Of a stretch of DNA of 64,000 nt, positions 47,160 through 59,329 are shown in pieces. The stretch comes from Gerris lacustris. Taxonomy: Eukaryota; Arthropoda; Insecta; Hemiptera; Gerridae. Location: contig OX578286.1 of the NCBI GenBank assembly GCA_951217055.1, forward strand, positions 32,899,307 through 32,963,306, in the 5' to 3' direction. The position numbers and the translations under genes were made by a program. A model generated the notes under the pieces. That model did no database searches, had not been told where the DNA came from, and was given only the letters and a program-made list of their open reading frames with translations. How positions within the stretch are numbered: position 1 is the first letter of the stretch; each line of letters starts with the position of its first letter.

Positions 47160-47470
47160 TATATTTGTCCACAGGTGTGTTTTATACAGAAGTGTTTAAA
47201 TACTGTATAAGGTCATTAGAGCATGAACAGACTGTGGGAGAGGACTGAACTAGATTTAACATTCATGAAGTCAAGTTAGACTGAAAGAGGCTTCTCCAAC
47301 CACAGCTACCTCCATGAAATATATCAACTCCCTTGGGAAGAAAACATGGAGATGAAAAGGGGATGGAGTTTCCTTTTGAATATTTCAGCACTTGACCCAC
47401 ACCACTTGCAACTTGGCACAGCCAAAACTCTACAAATTCCATCCATCTATACAAAACTCCCTTTGAGAAA
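47160..47470 (-). repeat. Dispersed repeat shared with 21340-21600
   Basis: Inverted relative of that stretch (CCAACCACAGCTACCTCCAT, TCAACTCCCTTGGGAAG, GGAGTTTCCTTTTGAATATT). Confidence 0.6.
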
Positions 47471-47584
47471 TGTAACCTATAGCACTTAATATGTTTAATG
47501 GGTGAATTTAAAAAATGAATAATTCGATTCTTTAAGGTGGTTTGGACATACTAAAAAACCTATAATCACACTCACCAAGACAAC

Positions 47585-48280
47585 GATACATTTAATATAG
47601 TGATGGAGGTTTCGTTGGTATTGTGAACATTATATTAGTTAGTATAAGGGAGGGGGGGGGGGGGGGGGGGGCACGCAAAATGTATTTTTTGACAAAATGG
47701 TATAAAAAATTAAACACTTTCCACAAGTGTTATATATTTTTGAAATATACTCTTAAATACCTTTCATTTGATACCCCACTCTCAAGATTTAAAAAAATAT
47801 TTTTTTCCCCATGACAGGAATTATCCGCCATTTTGGATCCCAGTTAATCATATCAAATTGCTTTTCTTATTTTTTCATTGGCCCAGCAGACTGTATATTT
47901 TGCATATTTTTAGTAAGTAACAGCAGAAATATAGTTTTTTTTGGGGGGGGGGGCACGAACAATGTTTTATGTTTTTTGACAAAATGGCATGAAAAATTGA
48001 ACACTTTTCACAAGTCTTATATTTTTTTGTAATCTACTCTTCAATACCATTTCCCCACTCAAAATTTCTAAAACAATATTTTTCTATTTACGTGACATGA
48101 ATTATCCGCCATTTTAGATTTGAACAGCTGATAATTTTGCGTCAAAACGATCTTTAATACTGGAAAGTTTCATGTTTTTACCTCTTTTGATTCAAAAGTT
48201 ATTGCAACCATACAGAGTGACAGACAGAAAGACAGACTGACATAGGAACGAAACTATATAAGGGTTTATTTTTTTGGTTT
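47585..48280 (+). repeat. Family D repeat with two G-runs
   Basis: G-runs at about 47649-47670 and 47942-47952, each followed by CACG.A..ATGTTTT and TTTGACAAAATGGCATG. The tail is AGAGTGACAGACAGAAAGAC. The palindromic element 48297-48873 begins 20 bp later. Confidence 0.7.
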
Positions 48281-48296
48281 TACTAACGATACCCTA

Positions 48297-48873
48297 TAGT
48301 CGAGGAGATAGCGTGCAAAAAAGTGTCTGACTAACATCAAGCTAGAATTTTGTATACAAGTCAATCTTTTAGCGCCTTTTAAGAATATGTGGTCGGCTAA
48401 GTTCGTCTGCGGGACATAGCTTGACAATACGCGTTTGAAAATAACAAACGGGTGGACAGCGGCCATGTCTCACCAATTATGGTGGACAATGTGATTTTCG
48501 TGATCCTGAGTACAGAATTAGTTAGTAGACCGAAAATCAAGTTGTTGTTAGTTTGCCCTTTGACAGATGACCACGTTGTTTTTTTGTAATATTGGAATAA
48601 CTATACCTATCAAGTGTGAAAATAACATCTACTTGATTTTTGGTCTACTAACTAATTATGTACATAGCATCATGAAAATCACATTGTCCACTATAAGTGG
48701 TTAGACATGGCCGCTCTCCACCGGTTTTTTTTTTTAACGCTATTGCTAAGCTATGTCCCGCAGACGAACTTAGCCGACCACATATTTTTAAAAGGCGCTA
48801 AAAGATTGACTTGTATACAAAATTCTAGCTTGATGTTAGTCAGACACTTTTTTGCACGCTATCTCCTGGACTA
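48297..48873. mobile_element. Second, uninterrupted copy of the palindromic 3-bp-TSD element
   Basis: The arms run from TAGTCGAGGAGATAGCG to the inverted CGCTATCTCCTGGACTA, and CTA is duplicated at 48294-48296 and 48874-48876. Almost the whole 577 bp folds back, leaving a small asymmetric centre near 48550-48620. It shares an arm sequence with 9240-10599, for example the stretch around the sequence TCTGCGGGACATAGCTT. It lies at the end of a family D copy. Confidence 0.8.
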
Positions 48874-48876
48874 CTA

Positions 48877-49320
48877 GTGCTGCTTCGTTTTCTGCGTATA
48901 ATATAGCATTCCCAATTCCCAACCGTATGGATATGCCACTTTACTTAAGTACCTGCACACTTATATGATGATACTTGGTAATCACCAAAGTAGCAGTAAG
49001 AGATATTTCCAATTAAAACCCAGAGAAGATGACATGGGGAGAGTGGGGATTTACTAGGGGATGTACAGTACATTGTGAAAACCCCTGCTTTTAGATAGTT
49101 AAAAATGAATGTTGCTTCTCATTTCGACATGATCAATAATTAATTATAATATTGCTTTAGCGCAAACATTTCAATGTTTCTTGATAGTAGTGTATAAACC
49201 TATAATGATATAGTTTGCCAATCAGTGTGGCACATAGCTTGCTCAAGTCCTATGTCTTATACTTTAATGATTGTATAACTTTTACACTCCATTATCGTCA
49301 AATTAATTTAATTGTCCCCC
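48877..49320. other. DNA without recognisable gene
   Basis: Mixed composition around 48890-49080 with no supported exon. A family B tail piece (GCCAATCAGTGTGGCACATA) lies at about 49214-49240, inverted. Confidence 0.4.
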
Positions 49321-49324
49321 GATT

Positions 49325-49925
49325 TTGCTTCCGAGCTTACCGAAGGTAACGGAAGCTATGTGATCGTTCTGAAGAACAAATAGATGTCTCCGTTTTCGAA
49401 AATTCCAGGACAGAAATCCGTTTCAAGCATCAGGGAACATTTTTGGATCAATGTCTGTCTGTCGATTTGTCGCTCAATTTTTGCAAACAAACATATCTTA
49501 AAAACTACAAGTCCGATTTGAATGAAATTTGGATGGTAGACCATAATTAGCCCATTGTTAGTCCCATATAAGTTTCAACCTTCTGCACTTATTAGTTCCT
49601 CTTCAACATGCACACAAACGTACATTTATTTACACATACCTTCAAAAGTACTCATCTGATTTTTATGAAATTTGGATGGTTTGTCAAAAGCAGACTGCAA
49701 ATAGTACCAGATTAATTTCAACCGTCTACGCTCTTTTTTTGACTTAATTGATACTTGAATTCATGTAAAAAGAACAAACAATATTGGCAGATTAAAAAAG
49801 CAGAGGAAACAAAGAAATAGATTAATAATAGATTAACAATAATGTCTTGTAAAAGCATAAACTCAATAAAGTACATGATAGGATACGAGGAAGCTATGTG
49901 CCACACTAATTGGCAGTCAATTTAT
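49325..49925 (+). repeat. Family B repeat, full-length copy
   Basis: From TTGCTTCCGAGCTTACCGAA to GCTATGTGCCACACTAATTG GCAGTC, with CTGTCTGTCG and all middle blocks. Confidence 0.78.
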
Positions 49926-49969
49926 AACTGGTTCTTGGTACGACGCATAAAGAACTCACGTTGAAATAA

Positions 49970-50492
49970 ACAGGTCAAGTGTGTGCTAGTCAGCACACAG
50001 CGAGTGTCCGTAGGCAACCCTGTATAGTTTAAGTAGTACCCTATTGATGGTGTTTTTTAAAATGCTAAAAAGCTTGCTTTGAACTATCCTATGGGTCTGA
50101 TATTCTCAAAACACATAAACAAACTTCTGATAAAGTATTTTTTTGCCACTGAACCGGACTACAACCACATAAATACATCGAAAAAACCATAGTTATAAAA
50201 AAACGTATATTGTCAATAAAAAATAAAATAATATTTTTTTCGAAATTTCCAAAAAGTGGTATCTTTACTTTTGGTCGAAGAATGTTCTTCGAGTTTTTTT
50301 ACCCTAATTTTTTAAAAATTTTATTTTTTAAGTCGCTATATTTTTAAAATATGTGGGTAGGTACAAGACACATACATGCCAAATTTCAAAGTTATCGGAC
50401 GAAAGGTGTAGCCGTGAGAGCAGGCGGCCGGACGGACGGACAGACACACGCAGGAAAATATAAGGGTCCTTGGTTTTGCCTACGGGCCCTAA
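49970..50492 (+). repeat. Family E repeat, fuller copy
   Basis: Shares its first 320 bp with 7792-8120. It continues to CCGGACGGACGGACAGACAC and GGTTTTGCCTACGGGCCCT. AGTGTCCGTAGGC (50003) and GCCTACGGGCCCT (50478) are near-inverse, so they may be terminal repeats, although the conserved part starts further left. Confidence 0.65.
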
Positions 50493-50499
50493 GAATTGA

Positions 50500-51345
50500 A
50501 TTTTTTACTCTTATTTATGTAATACATATTTGATATTTTATTATGGTTGCCAGGAAACATTCTTCGGGGAAAAATTTATATATTCTACATTTACCTGGAT
50601 CGAATCCATTCATTTTTTAAAAAAGATAATTAATTATATTTAAAAATTAATTAATTAATTAAACTTATTTAATAAATTCATTGGTTAAAATATTATTGCA
50701 TTGGTAGAGAGTCTATGTACCAAGTTTCAGATCAATTGCATGGCTGGAAGAGGGTTAACTAGCTTTCCAAAGATTTTTACGGCAGACACCCAGACAGGCA
50801 CCCAGGCACAAAAGTGAAGTTAATATAAAGGATTTAAAAAGTAAAAACAATTTTGACAGATTTATAAAACGGGAAGAAAATTAAATAAATTAGACTATAA
50901 TGGCTTGTAAAAGCATAAATTGAATAAAGTATGTGATAGGAAGCGACGAAGCTATGTGCCACACTCTTGACTATTTTTATCTGACTTTATAAGAGTAGTA
51001 GGTAATTAAAGCGATTCGGAACCTTTGTAGAAGAAACTCGTGATAAGGGTTTTATTTGATGTAATAAAATCGGTGTTTAAATGGCTACTTTTCTTCTGCT
51101 ATTAAACAGAAGGGTTTTTTAGTAACATACTAGGAGAGGTAAGTTGCTCTCTCTAGCTTAAAGGTATTGGGTATAGTAGAGGCAACTTCACAAGGCTTGC
51201 CCATGTACTAAATCTCCTGTGGTAAAGCCACTCCAGTAAATTACTACTTTACCTAATTCAGCTCTTGAGTTGCCAGCTCTAGAGTATGCCCTTCGACCTT
51301 ACTTCCTTTTTCTATGCATTCCGACTACAATCCTCTAGCTTTTAT
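50500..51345. other. AT-rich DNA without recognisable gene
   Basis: A family B tail (GTGATAGGAAGCGACGAAGC TATGTGCCACAC) lies at 50933-50965. Otherwise nothing is supported. Confidence 0.45.
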
Positions 51346-51349
51346 ATTT

Positions 51350-51650
51350 GCTTTCTCATGTACATATTTGTAGAGAAAGTATTGTGTGAACTAATATTCA
51401 ATTTTTAGATTTTGATGGATTTACACGCTGGATTACTTGAGGCCATAAAAAAGGTTCTTTAACATAAAAATATGTGTGGTGTCGTGGGACACCCGGTAGG
51501 AACGAAGTTCCTTACGCTTTATATTAAATATAAATTATATAGTACTTATATAGTAGTCAATTATATAGTATTATACAGTGCTAAGTATATGATACTAACT
51601 ACTTATACATGGCGCAGTTAGAATAAGAGACAAAATTATAAATAGGTAGT
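51350..51650 (+). repeat. Family A head fragment followed by family C head
   Basis: CTTTCTCATGTACATATTTG and AGAGAAAGTATTGTGTG (family A), then from 51473 GTGTGGTGTCGTGGGACACC (family C), both truncated. Confidence 0.6.
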
Positions 51651-52505
51651 GCGTGAAGTCTCACGAAAAAAGGGTTTCGTTGGTGTTGTAAACATGAAAT
51701 TAGTAAGAGGGGGGGGGGGGGTGATTTTTGATTTTTTTTTGACAAAATGGCGTAGAAAATTAAACGCATTACTCAAGTGTTATATATTTTTGTAATCTAC
51801 TCTTCAATACCGTTCATTTGATACCTCACTCAAAATTTAAAAGAAATATTTTTTTCCCGTGACATCAATCAGCCGCCATCTTGGATTCCCAGTTAATCCG
51901 ACCAAGTTGCTATTCTTATTTTTTGTTTGGCCCATCAGACCGCACATTTTTAATATTTTTCTATATTTCTAGTATGAGTGGAAATACTATTTTAAGGGGG
52001 GGGGACACGCAAAATTTTGATGTTTTTTTGACAAAATGGCGCCGAAAATTGAACACTTTATCTAAGTGGTATATATATTTGTAATCTACTCTTTAATACC
52101 TTTCATTTAATACCCCACACAAAATTTTAAAAAAATATTTTTTTTCCCGTGACATCAATCAGCCGCCATCTTGAATTCCCAGTTAATCCGACCACGTTGC
52201 TATTCTTATTTTTTCTTTGGCCCATCAGACCGCACATTTTTCATATTTTTCTATATTTTTAGTATGAGTGGAAATACGATTTTAGGGGGGGGGGAGGGAC
52301 ACGCAAAATTTTGCTTTTTTTGACAAAATGGCGCCGAAAATTGAACACTTTATCTAAGTGGTATATATATTTGTAATCTACTCTTCAATACCTTTCATTT
52401 GATACCCCACACAAAATTTACAAAAAATATTTATTTTCGTGTGACATGAATTATCCGCCATCTTGGATTCCTAGTAAATCAGATCAAATTGCTAATCTTA
52501 TTTTT
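51640..52505 (+). repeat. Family D: three tandem partial units
   Basis: G-runs at about 51708-51721, 51997-52004 and 52286-52297, spaced about 288 bp. Each is followed by GACAAAATGGCG and ATCAATC.GCCGCCATCTTG. The even spacing indicates tandem duplication of a 288-bp segment. Confidence 0.75.
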
Positions 52506-52892
52506 TCTAACAAATCAGATAAGTACTTTTGAAGCTATAGGTGTAAATAGATGTATGTTTGTGCGCATCTGGAAGAGAAACAAATAAGCGCAGAAGGTTG
52601 AAACTTATATGGGACCAACAATGAGCTAATTATAACCATGACTAGCTAATTATAATTATGACCTACCATCTAAATTTCATTAAAATCGGACGGGTAGTTT
52701 TTAAGATATGTTGGTTCGCAAAAATCGAACGAAAGACCGACCGACCGACAGACAGACGCGGAACCAAAAATGTTCCCTGATGTCTGAAATGGATTTCTGT
52801 CTTGGAATTTTTGAAATCGGAGACCTAAAATATGTTTGTTCTTCGAAACGATCACATAGCTTCCGTTACCTTCGGTAAGCTCGGAAGCAAAA
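52505..52892 (-). repeat. Family B repeat, inverted 5' half
   Basis: Ends with CTTCCGTTACCTTCGGTAAG CTCGGAAGC, the inverted hairpin head. Contains GACCGACCGACCGACAGACA. Confidence 0.75.
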
Positions 52893-53729
52893 TAATAAAT
52901 AAATAAAACAGTGTGGTCTTGGTCTCGTCATCAACGTCTTTTTCCTAGGCTGGTCAGTGATTGTATAGTATATTATATGTTCCAACATCGGTGAAATATA
53001 ATGCACATTGTAAATAACCAGCAACAAAATATTATTAGTAAATAATCTATTATTACCTAGCAGATTAAGTATCATTATCTTTATCTACAAGTCCTGTATC
53101 CTGAGTATACTTCATTGAGTTTCAAAACTAGAGGACAATTTATTTTCGGACACACAATACGAACACGAACATACCCTGTGAATTTTTATGGCAACAGGAA
53201 ATACGAAAAATCAATTATAAAGATTAATAACCCAAATAGCTTTACCGTTGATATGACCCTTCACACAAGTACTCATTTTAAACAACTAAATCGAAAGTTT
53301 TTAATGTTTTCCTTATTGCACTCGTTAAAATAGATTTAGTATATTAACGTTCAAAGGGTGAAAAGTCTTAAAAATCAGTAATAATTTAGTAATTAATTAT
53401 ATAAAAATTAACAAAAAAAACGCCATTAGAATTATATGGGTTTGATAACTAGTGATAAGGAAAAGGAACATAACAAACACTGAGTTAAATTTTCGAAAGC
53501 TTTTGTGAAGTCACACTAATCATCTCTATACAGTGGCGTACACAGGGGGGGGCCCAAGGGGCCCTGGCCCCCCCCGAAATGATTACATACCTAAGACCCG
53601 CCATACACTTAAAGCCAAAAAACAGTAATGACAGATGCATTCGAATTGGCTGTAAATATTTTCCAATAAAAGGAACTAATTAAGTATTATCTTATGGTGT
53701 GTTTACACTTAATCACCCCAAATAAGCTC

Positions 53730-54410
53730 GGATTTTGCCGATGGAATTGAATTTATTAAACACTATACCGGCCCGACTGTCGGCTGGGCCCGGATTTTGC
53801 CGATGGAATTAAATTTATTAAACACTATACCGGCCAGACTGTCGGCCGGGCCCGGATTTTGCCGATGGAATTAAATTTATTTAACACTATACTGGCCCGA
53901 CTGTCGGCTGAGCCCGGATTTTGCCGATGGAATTAAATTTATTAAACACTATACCGGCCCGACTGTCGGCTGGACCCGGATTTGGCCGATGGAATTAAAT
54001 TTATTAAACACTATACCGGCCGACTGTCGGCTGGACCCGGATTTTGCCGATGGAATTAAATTTATTAAACACTATACCGGCCCGACTGTCGGCTGGGCCC
54101 GGATTTTGCCAATGGAATTGAATTTATTAAACACTTTACCGGCCGACTGTCGGCTGGGCCCGGATTTTGCCGATGGAATTAAATTTATTAAACATTATAA
54201 CGGCCCGACTGTCGGCTAAGCCCGGTTTTTTGTCGATGAAACTAAAACTATTAAACACTATACCGGCCCGACTGTCGGCTGGGCCCGGATTTTGCCAATG
54301 GAATTAAATTTATTAAACATTATAACGGCCCGACTGTCGGCTGGGCCCGGTTTTTTGTCGATGAAACTAAAACTATTAAACACTATAGCGGCCCGATTTA
54401 GGCTAGACCG
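53730..54410 (+). repeat. 62-bp minisatellite inside the hAT element, about 11 units
   Basis: The unit is CCCGGATTTTGCCGATGGAA, TTAAATTTATTAAACACTAT and ACCGGCCCGACTGTCGGCTGGG, with measured spacing of 62 (some 61). It decays into related, more irregular units to about 54960. The part CCGACTGTCGG is palindromic. Confidence 0.9.
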
Positions 54411-55385
54411 AGATTTTTGCTGATGGAATTAGATTCATTGAATTAAATTAGGATGCATGAAATAAATCGGCTCAGTTGCCGACTAGGCCTTGATTTTTTC
54501 CAGTGGAACTAAAAACATTAAACTTGATCCACCCGATTTCACCCGGCCCGATTTTCGCCAATTGAATTCAATGATTTTTTGTGGTTTTAGTCCAGTTCAA
54601 TAGCATAGGTTGCATTATAGGACAGCTTCAATTCATTACGAATCCTAATGCTATGAATTGAATTTGGATTCGTAAAAATAGACTGCTCCGATTGACAGCT
54701 AGGCCCGGATTTTTTGCTATAGAATTAAGTGCATTGAATTGATTAGGATGAGTACAATAAATCGGCCTGATTGCTAGTAGGCCCGATTTTGTCGATGGAA
54801 ATTATGCATCAAAATAAATTGGGATGCGTTCAATAATAGACCCGATTGCCGGCTCGGCCCAGGTGTTAAGCACATTAAATTAAATGAGGCCCGAGTCAAC
54901 TCGAACTTTTGCCGATGGAATTAAATTAATTGAATTAAAATATGCACACTAGACTGGCTTAAACGGGAAAATGATGGTAGTGGATTTCAGTAGCAAATTT
55001 TTGTTTTGGACCAGGATTGTGTGTAGAACGCTACGTGGGTCCTCTTGTCTAAGCGGCATTCCCCTCTTGCTGACTCAGGTCGGACTAGTGTTCGTCGACA
55101 TGTAGTGGGAAAACAGAGGCAATATAAATAAATCGGTATATCATTTTGTGAAAAAACTGATTCATATTACATAGTAATAGTAAATGTAAATCTAAAAACT
55201 CAAAAAGCATCCAGAAAACATTTGATGTTAATTGTCCCATGTAATTACCCAGCGAATGAGCGAATGATTCTTTTGTTTTGCAATAGGTATTTAATTTTCT
55301 TAGAGAAGAATTCTCTTCTAGATAAAAATTTGAAATTCGTATGTGCTCCAAATCCACGTTTGTTTTTGCAGTATGGATCACGTTT

Positions 55386-56335
55386 TGCTTCCGAGCTTAC
55401 CAAAGGAAACGGAAGATATGTGACAGTTCTGAAGAACGAACAATTTTTATGTCTCCGATTTCAAAAATTCCAAGACAGAAATCTGTTCAACATCAGGGTA
55501 CAGTTTGGGTCCCGTGTCCGCCTGTCCTTCAATTTTTGCGAACCAACATATCTTAAAAGCTATTCGTCCAATTTTATTGAAATTTTGATGGTAGGTCATA
55601 ATTAGCCAGGTTATAACATTGCTGATCCCGTATAAGTTTCAATCTGCTGCACCTATTTATTTCTCTTCCACATTCGCACAGACATACATTTATTTTTACA
55701 CCTATTTCTTCAAAAGTACTCCTGATTTTTATGCAATTTTAATGGTTTGTTTAAAGTAGCCCGCAGATAACCCAAGTATAATTTCAACCGTCTGCGCTCT
55801 TAAAATATTGCTATATTGATACTTTATTCATGGTAAATTTACTCAATTTTCCCTCCTTTTTTAAATTAGTCAAAATTGGTTTGATTTTTACATGATTTAA
55901 AGTATCAATTTACCAAAATTTAAACAGCGCAGACAGTTGAAATTAATCTGTGAGCTTTTATCAGATAAGTTTTATAAAATCAGATGAATATTTTTGAAGA
56001 TTAGGTGTAAATAAATGTATGTGTGTGCACATGTGGAAGAGAAATGGTGGCAGGTGGAGAAATGTGGTGGAGGGAAATAGGACCAGAAGATTGGACCTTA
56101 TATAGGACCAACAATGGACTTTTTATTTGCTAATTAACTGCCATCCGAATTTCATTAAAATCGAAATAGTAGTTTTTAAGAATTGTTCGCCATGATTGAG
56201 CGAGAGACAGACTAACAGCCAGAAACGGGATCAAAAATGTCTGATAACTGGAACAGATTTCTGTCTTGGAATTATTGGAATCGGAGACATAATCGTTCTT
56301 TTGAACGATCACATCACATAGTGAGGTGTTACCTC
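55386..56335. repeat. Inverted pair of family B copies inside the hAT element
   Basis: A plus copy (TTTGCTTCCGAGCTTACC ...) runs to about 55850 and a minus copy from about 55905 to 56335 (...GGAATCGGAGACATAATCG). Their heads point outward, with a centre near 55880. This parallels the foldback at 39669-40652. Confidence 0.7.
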
Positions 56336-56640
56336 ATAGGATTTGAATTTAATTAAATATGAGGATAGAAATTGAAATTAGAGTGTTGAAAAGGGGGAGA
56401 AATTACAATTATAATAAATTATGGGGTATGCTAAACCCGCATATAAGTTAAATTAGGTTGGGCCCCCCCCGAAAAAATTTTCTGTGTACGCTACTGTCTC
56501 TATACGTATTGGATAACCAAGCATATTTAATAATATGCCAAAAAATGGAATTGTTTATTCATTTTTCCGACACATTTAAAAAAATTACTCTTCCTTTCGT
56601 GCGTCGTGGGCGCTCGGACCCCGGTTCTCTTAATAAAAAA

Positions 56641-57445
56641 TCGGGTACGGGGTACCTCGGAACTTTTCCTCACTTCAGAGGCCACTAAAGTGGCCTCTCC
56701 TGCTGCTTCACAGCAGGAGGAAGCAGCATTGGACGTGGTCAGTACTTGGATGGGTGACCGTTCTGAACTAACTGATTTATTATCATTCTTCAAAAAAAAA
56801 CCTATTTTTAATACCTATATTTTATTTAATTATTTGAAGTTTGGCGGTATTTTGACAGATGTAAACAAACTTTGACGTCATCAAAATTATTTCACTGATA
56901 AATAATTATATTCCTTTATAACTTTTAAACTAATGGAATTAGTTTTAGAACTGCTATAAGTCAAAAACCTATTAATACTTTCAGTATTATTAACCGTCAA
57001 AGTTTAAAAAATTCAAAAATTTATAACTTCAAAATGGCGGCCAAAATCAAAATGAAATTTAGTGTGCTTGTTTATTCATACACAGAGGTGCATTCGAGCC
57101 AAATTTCAACTCGATCAGGACCATTTTCGATTTATTACAATTTTTTTTAAAATTTTTGCTGACTCAGAAAACTGGATTCAAGAAGGCGGAAAAAGTTGAT
57201 TTTCCGGGTGGCACTACTACAGGTTAGGACTGATTTTTCTGCCAAGTTTCAATTCTCTAGGTTAAATACCTTGGGCGCTACGATGATAACACACATACAC
57301 ACATACACACACACATACATACGTCATGCTGAAAACCACTCAGGAGGTCTTAAAAACACCTAAAACGGATAATTTCGTTGAAATCTCGAAAAAAAAATTT
57401 TTGGTGAAAACAATACTTTTCCTACTGTTAGTAGTGAGGAAAAGT
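56641..57445. mobile_element. Element with 5S rRNA-like box and inverted ends, copy 2
   Basis: Same start (TCGGGTACGGGGTACCTCGG) and end (GTAGTGAGGAAAAGT) as 45671-46477. The 5S-like box is at 56737-56759. This copy retains a longer hairpin just upstream (CTCCTGCTGCTTCACAGCAGGAG), which is shortened in copy 1. A CACACATA microsatellite lies near the tail. Confidence 0.65.
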
Positions 57446-57449
57446 AAAA

Positions 57450-58340
57450 AGTAATAAAACAGGAATAAAGGAAAGAAAAGGAAGATTAAGAAATTGGAGA
57501 AGGAATTCTAGGAATGGGTAAGAAATTTGTAAACAAGGCGGTACCTGTGATATATGACGTTGCGCACAGCTGTTTAGATTAGAGTATAGGTATTATAGGT
57601 GGTAGATAAGCAGCGAGGGGTTGAAATGTACTCCAAAACGGCGGGAACTCTGGACTCCGGCTCTGAAGGGCGACCTTGACTTCTATATTCAAGAACTACT
57701 CAACACTGCCCACTGCCTACCGTCTTTCTATAATGCCTTGAACTTCACTTCACTATAATTATACGACTTTTCCTTTGAAAATTATAATTCGATTTGATTT
57801 TAATTATTTTTATAGGATTTTCAATTGTTAATATATTATTATTGTACGAAATAATTATGATTTATGATAAACTTGCTTGTTTGAGAAAGTAATACTAATT
57901 CTATCACGGCTTAAAAGTGACCAAAAAAAATGTTTATTCCTTGCTTGAGAAACTGTAACGGGTATTGAATGTATATAGATAAAAACACAAAACACTGTTT
58001 GAATTGTAAAATAATTGATTTGAACTGTATGTTTAATTTAAAATACAAAATAATTAAAACAATAATTAAAGAATAAATTGAGTCTATGTGTGTCGTTTTG
58101 GGGTTGTAGAGCGACTGACTGGGACTGGACTACTGGACTGTTAGCCCCGCCCGGGGGCGCGACCTCAGCAAACCTAGCGGCCGAAGCCCTAAGTTAACCA
58201 AGGCCGTACCTACCTAGGTCCGGACCCAACATATGGATTGCCATTAATGGACAAATTCCCATGTGACGTCACTAAAACACTCCTTGTGGCAAGAACCTCA
58301 ACTAAAACAACAAACCAATCTCATTTTCCATTGTTACTAT
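57450..58340. other. Mixed DNA, GC-rich patch, no supported gene
   Basis: 58130-58230 is GC-rich (CCCCGCCCGGGGGCGCG) and carries no open frame or splice pair I can support. The rest is AT-rich. Confidence 0.4.
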
Positions 58341-58345
58341 TACTA

Positions 58346-58938
58346 TGTCATATAAAGAGAAAGTATTGTGATGGCGCGAAAATTCGATTTTGATGGATTT
58401 ACACGTTTTTAGGTCCCCTGAGTTCAAAAAAGTGATTTTTAAAAAATGTCTGTCTGTCGTCTGTCGTCTGTGCAGACGCCTGGAGCCTAAACTACTGGGC
58501 CGATTTTGACGAAATTTGGCATACATGATCAGAAAAATCATACCCCGAGGCGAAATCGAGAAATTAATTTTAGCTCTAATTTTGGGGGCGCTACCCCCCA
58601 AAAACTTTGAAAAAAAAATATTTCTCGAAAACGGTTCCGACGATTTTGATTAAAAAATTCTAAAATGTAGTCAATTTGAATACGAATTCAACGATATAAG
58701 CCGTTTTCCCGGGAAAAATCTAGTTCCTGAGAAATTAGCTTAAAACGTGGACGGAGTGAGCCCGGGTTCGATTCCCCGCCCAGGAGAAGTTATTTTTATG
58801 ATAAATTTTGATGAAATGTTCAATAATATTTAAATGTACATTTGAAAACTAATAAATGGACACACTGGGCTAAGTAATTATAAACTCGTATATGAGAAAG
58901 TTTGTCTGAGTTGTCTCGGACCGACTTTTTTTTCAAAG
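58346..58938 (+). repeat. Family A repeat, full-length copy
   Basis: From GTCATATAAAGAGAAAGTAT to TTGTCTCGGACCGACTTTTT. B box GGGTTCGATTCCCC at about 58763-58776. One of the best-preserved copies. Confidence 0.8.
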
Positions 58939-59051
58939 GCACCCATTGTTTTTTTTCCTTTTTTCACCTTTTAATGTAATTTTATTTACATTTATTGTTA
59001 TTATTAGGTTTGTTCCAACCACACTTCAAACTAGTTTGAAACTGTCCGACC

Positions 59052-59090
59052 AGTGGCGTAGCTAGCTCTGATAGCGCCCGCTCGCAAGAT
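59052..59090 (+). repeat. Solo hAT-like terminus
   Basis: CAGTGGCGTAGCTAGCTCTG resembles the left end of the element at 53531, but no matching right end is found to 64000, so only a decayed end is claimed. Confidence 0.35.
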
Positions 59091-59329
59091 AAATAAAATG
59101 CGCCCCTTACTTAATAAGCGCCCTTTACTTAATCCATTTACTTAATAATGTAAATTGATAATATTATCGAGTATCAATAAGAGAGACATGAGTTGTGACA
59201 ATAAGAATCAAATATGTGCTTAGGCAATCTTAAGGAAATTCTTAAACAAATTAGTAATAGACTTCAAAAAAATAGGTATATGTAATAACAATTAATAATA
59301 AGAATACTAAATAAATAAAAAATACGAAC

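Larger units (their letters stand above)
53531..56496. mobile_element. Non-autonomous hAT element with exact 8-bp target duplication
   Basis: The left end is CAGTGGCGTACACAGG and the right end is the inverted CTGTGTACGCTACTG. Each is followed inward by G- or C-runs (GGGGGGGGCCC / GGGCCCCCCCC). TCTCTATA is present at 53523-53530 and again at 56497-56504. An 8-bp duplication with CAGTGGCG-type ends is diagnostic of hAT. There is no transposase frame. The interior is made of a 62-bp minisatellite and a family B inverted pair. Confidence 0.9.

Noticed and set aside
55222..55605. 127-residue frame near the hAT interior
   Set aside because: Its second half is family B repeat sequence, and the first half shows no domain or splice context.
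59052..59090. A second complete hAT element
   Set aside because: Only one CAGTGGCG-type end is visible. No inverted partner or 8-bp duplication was found.
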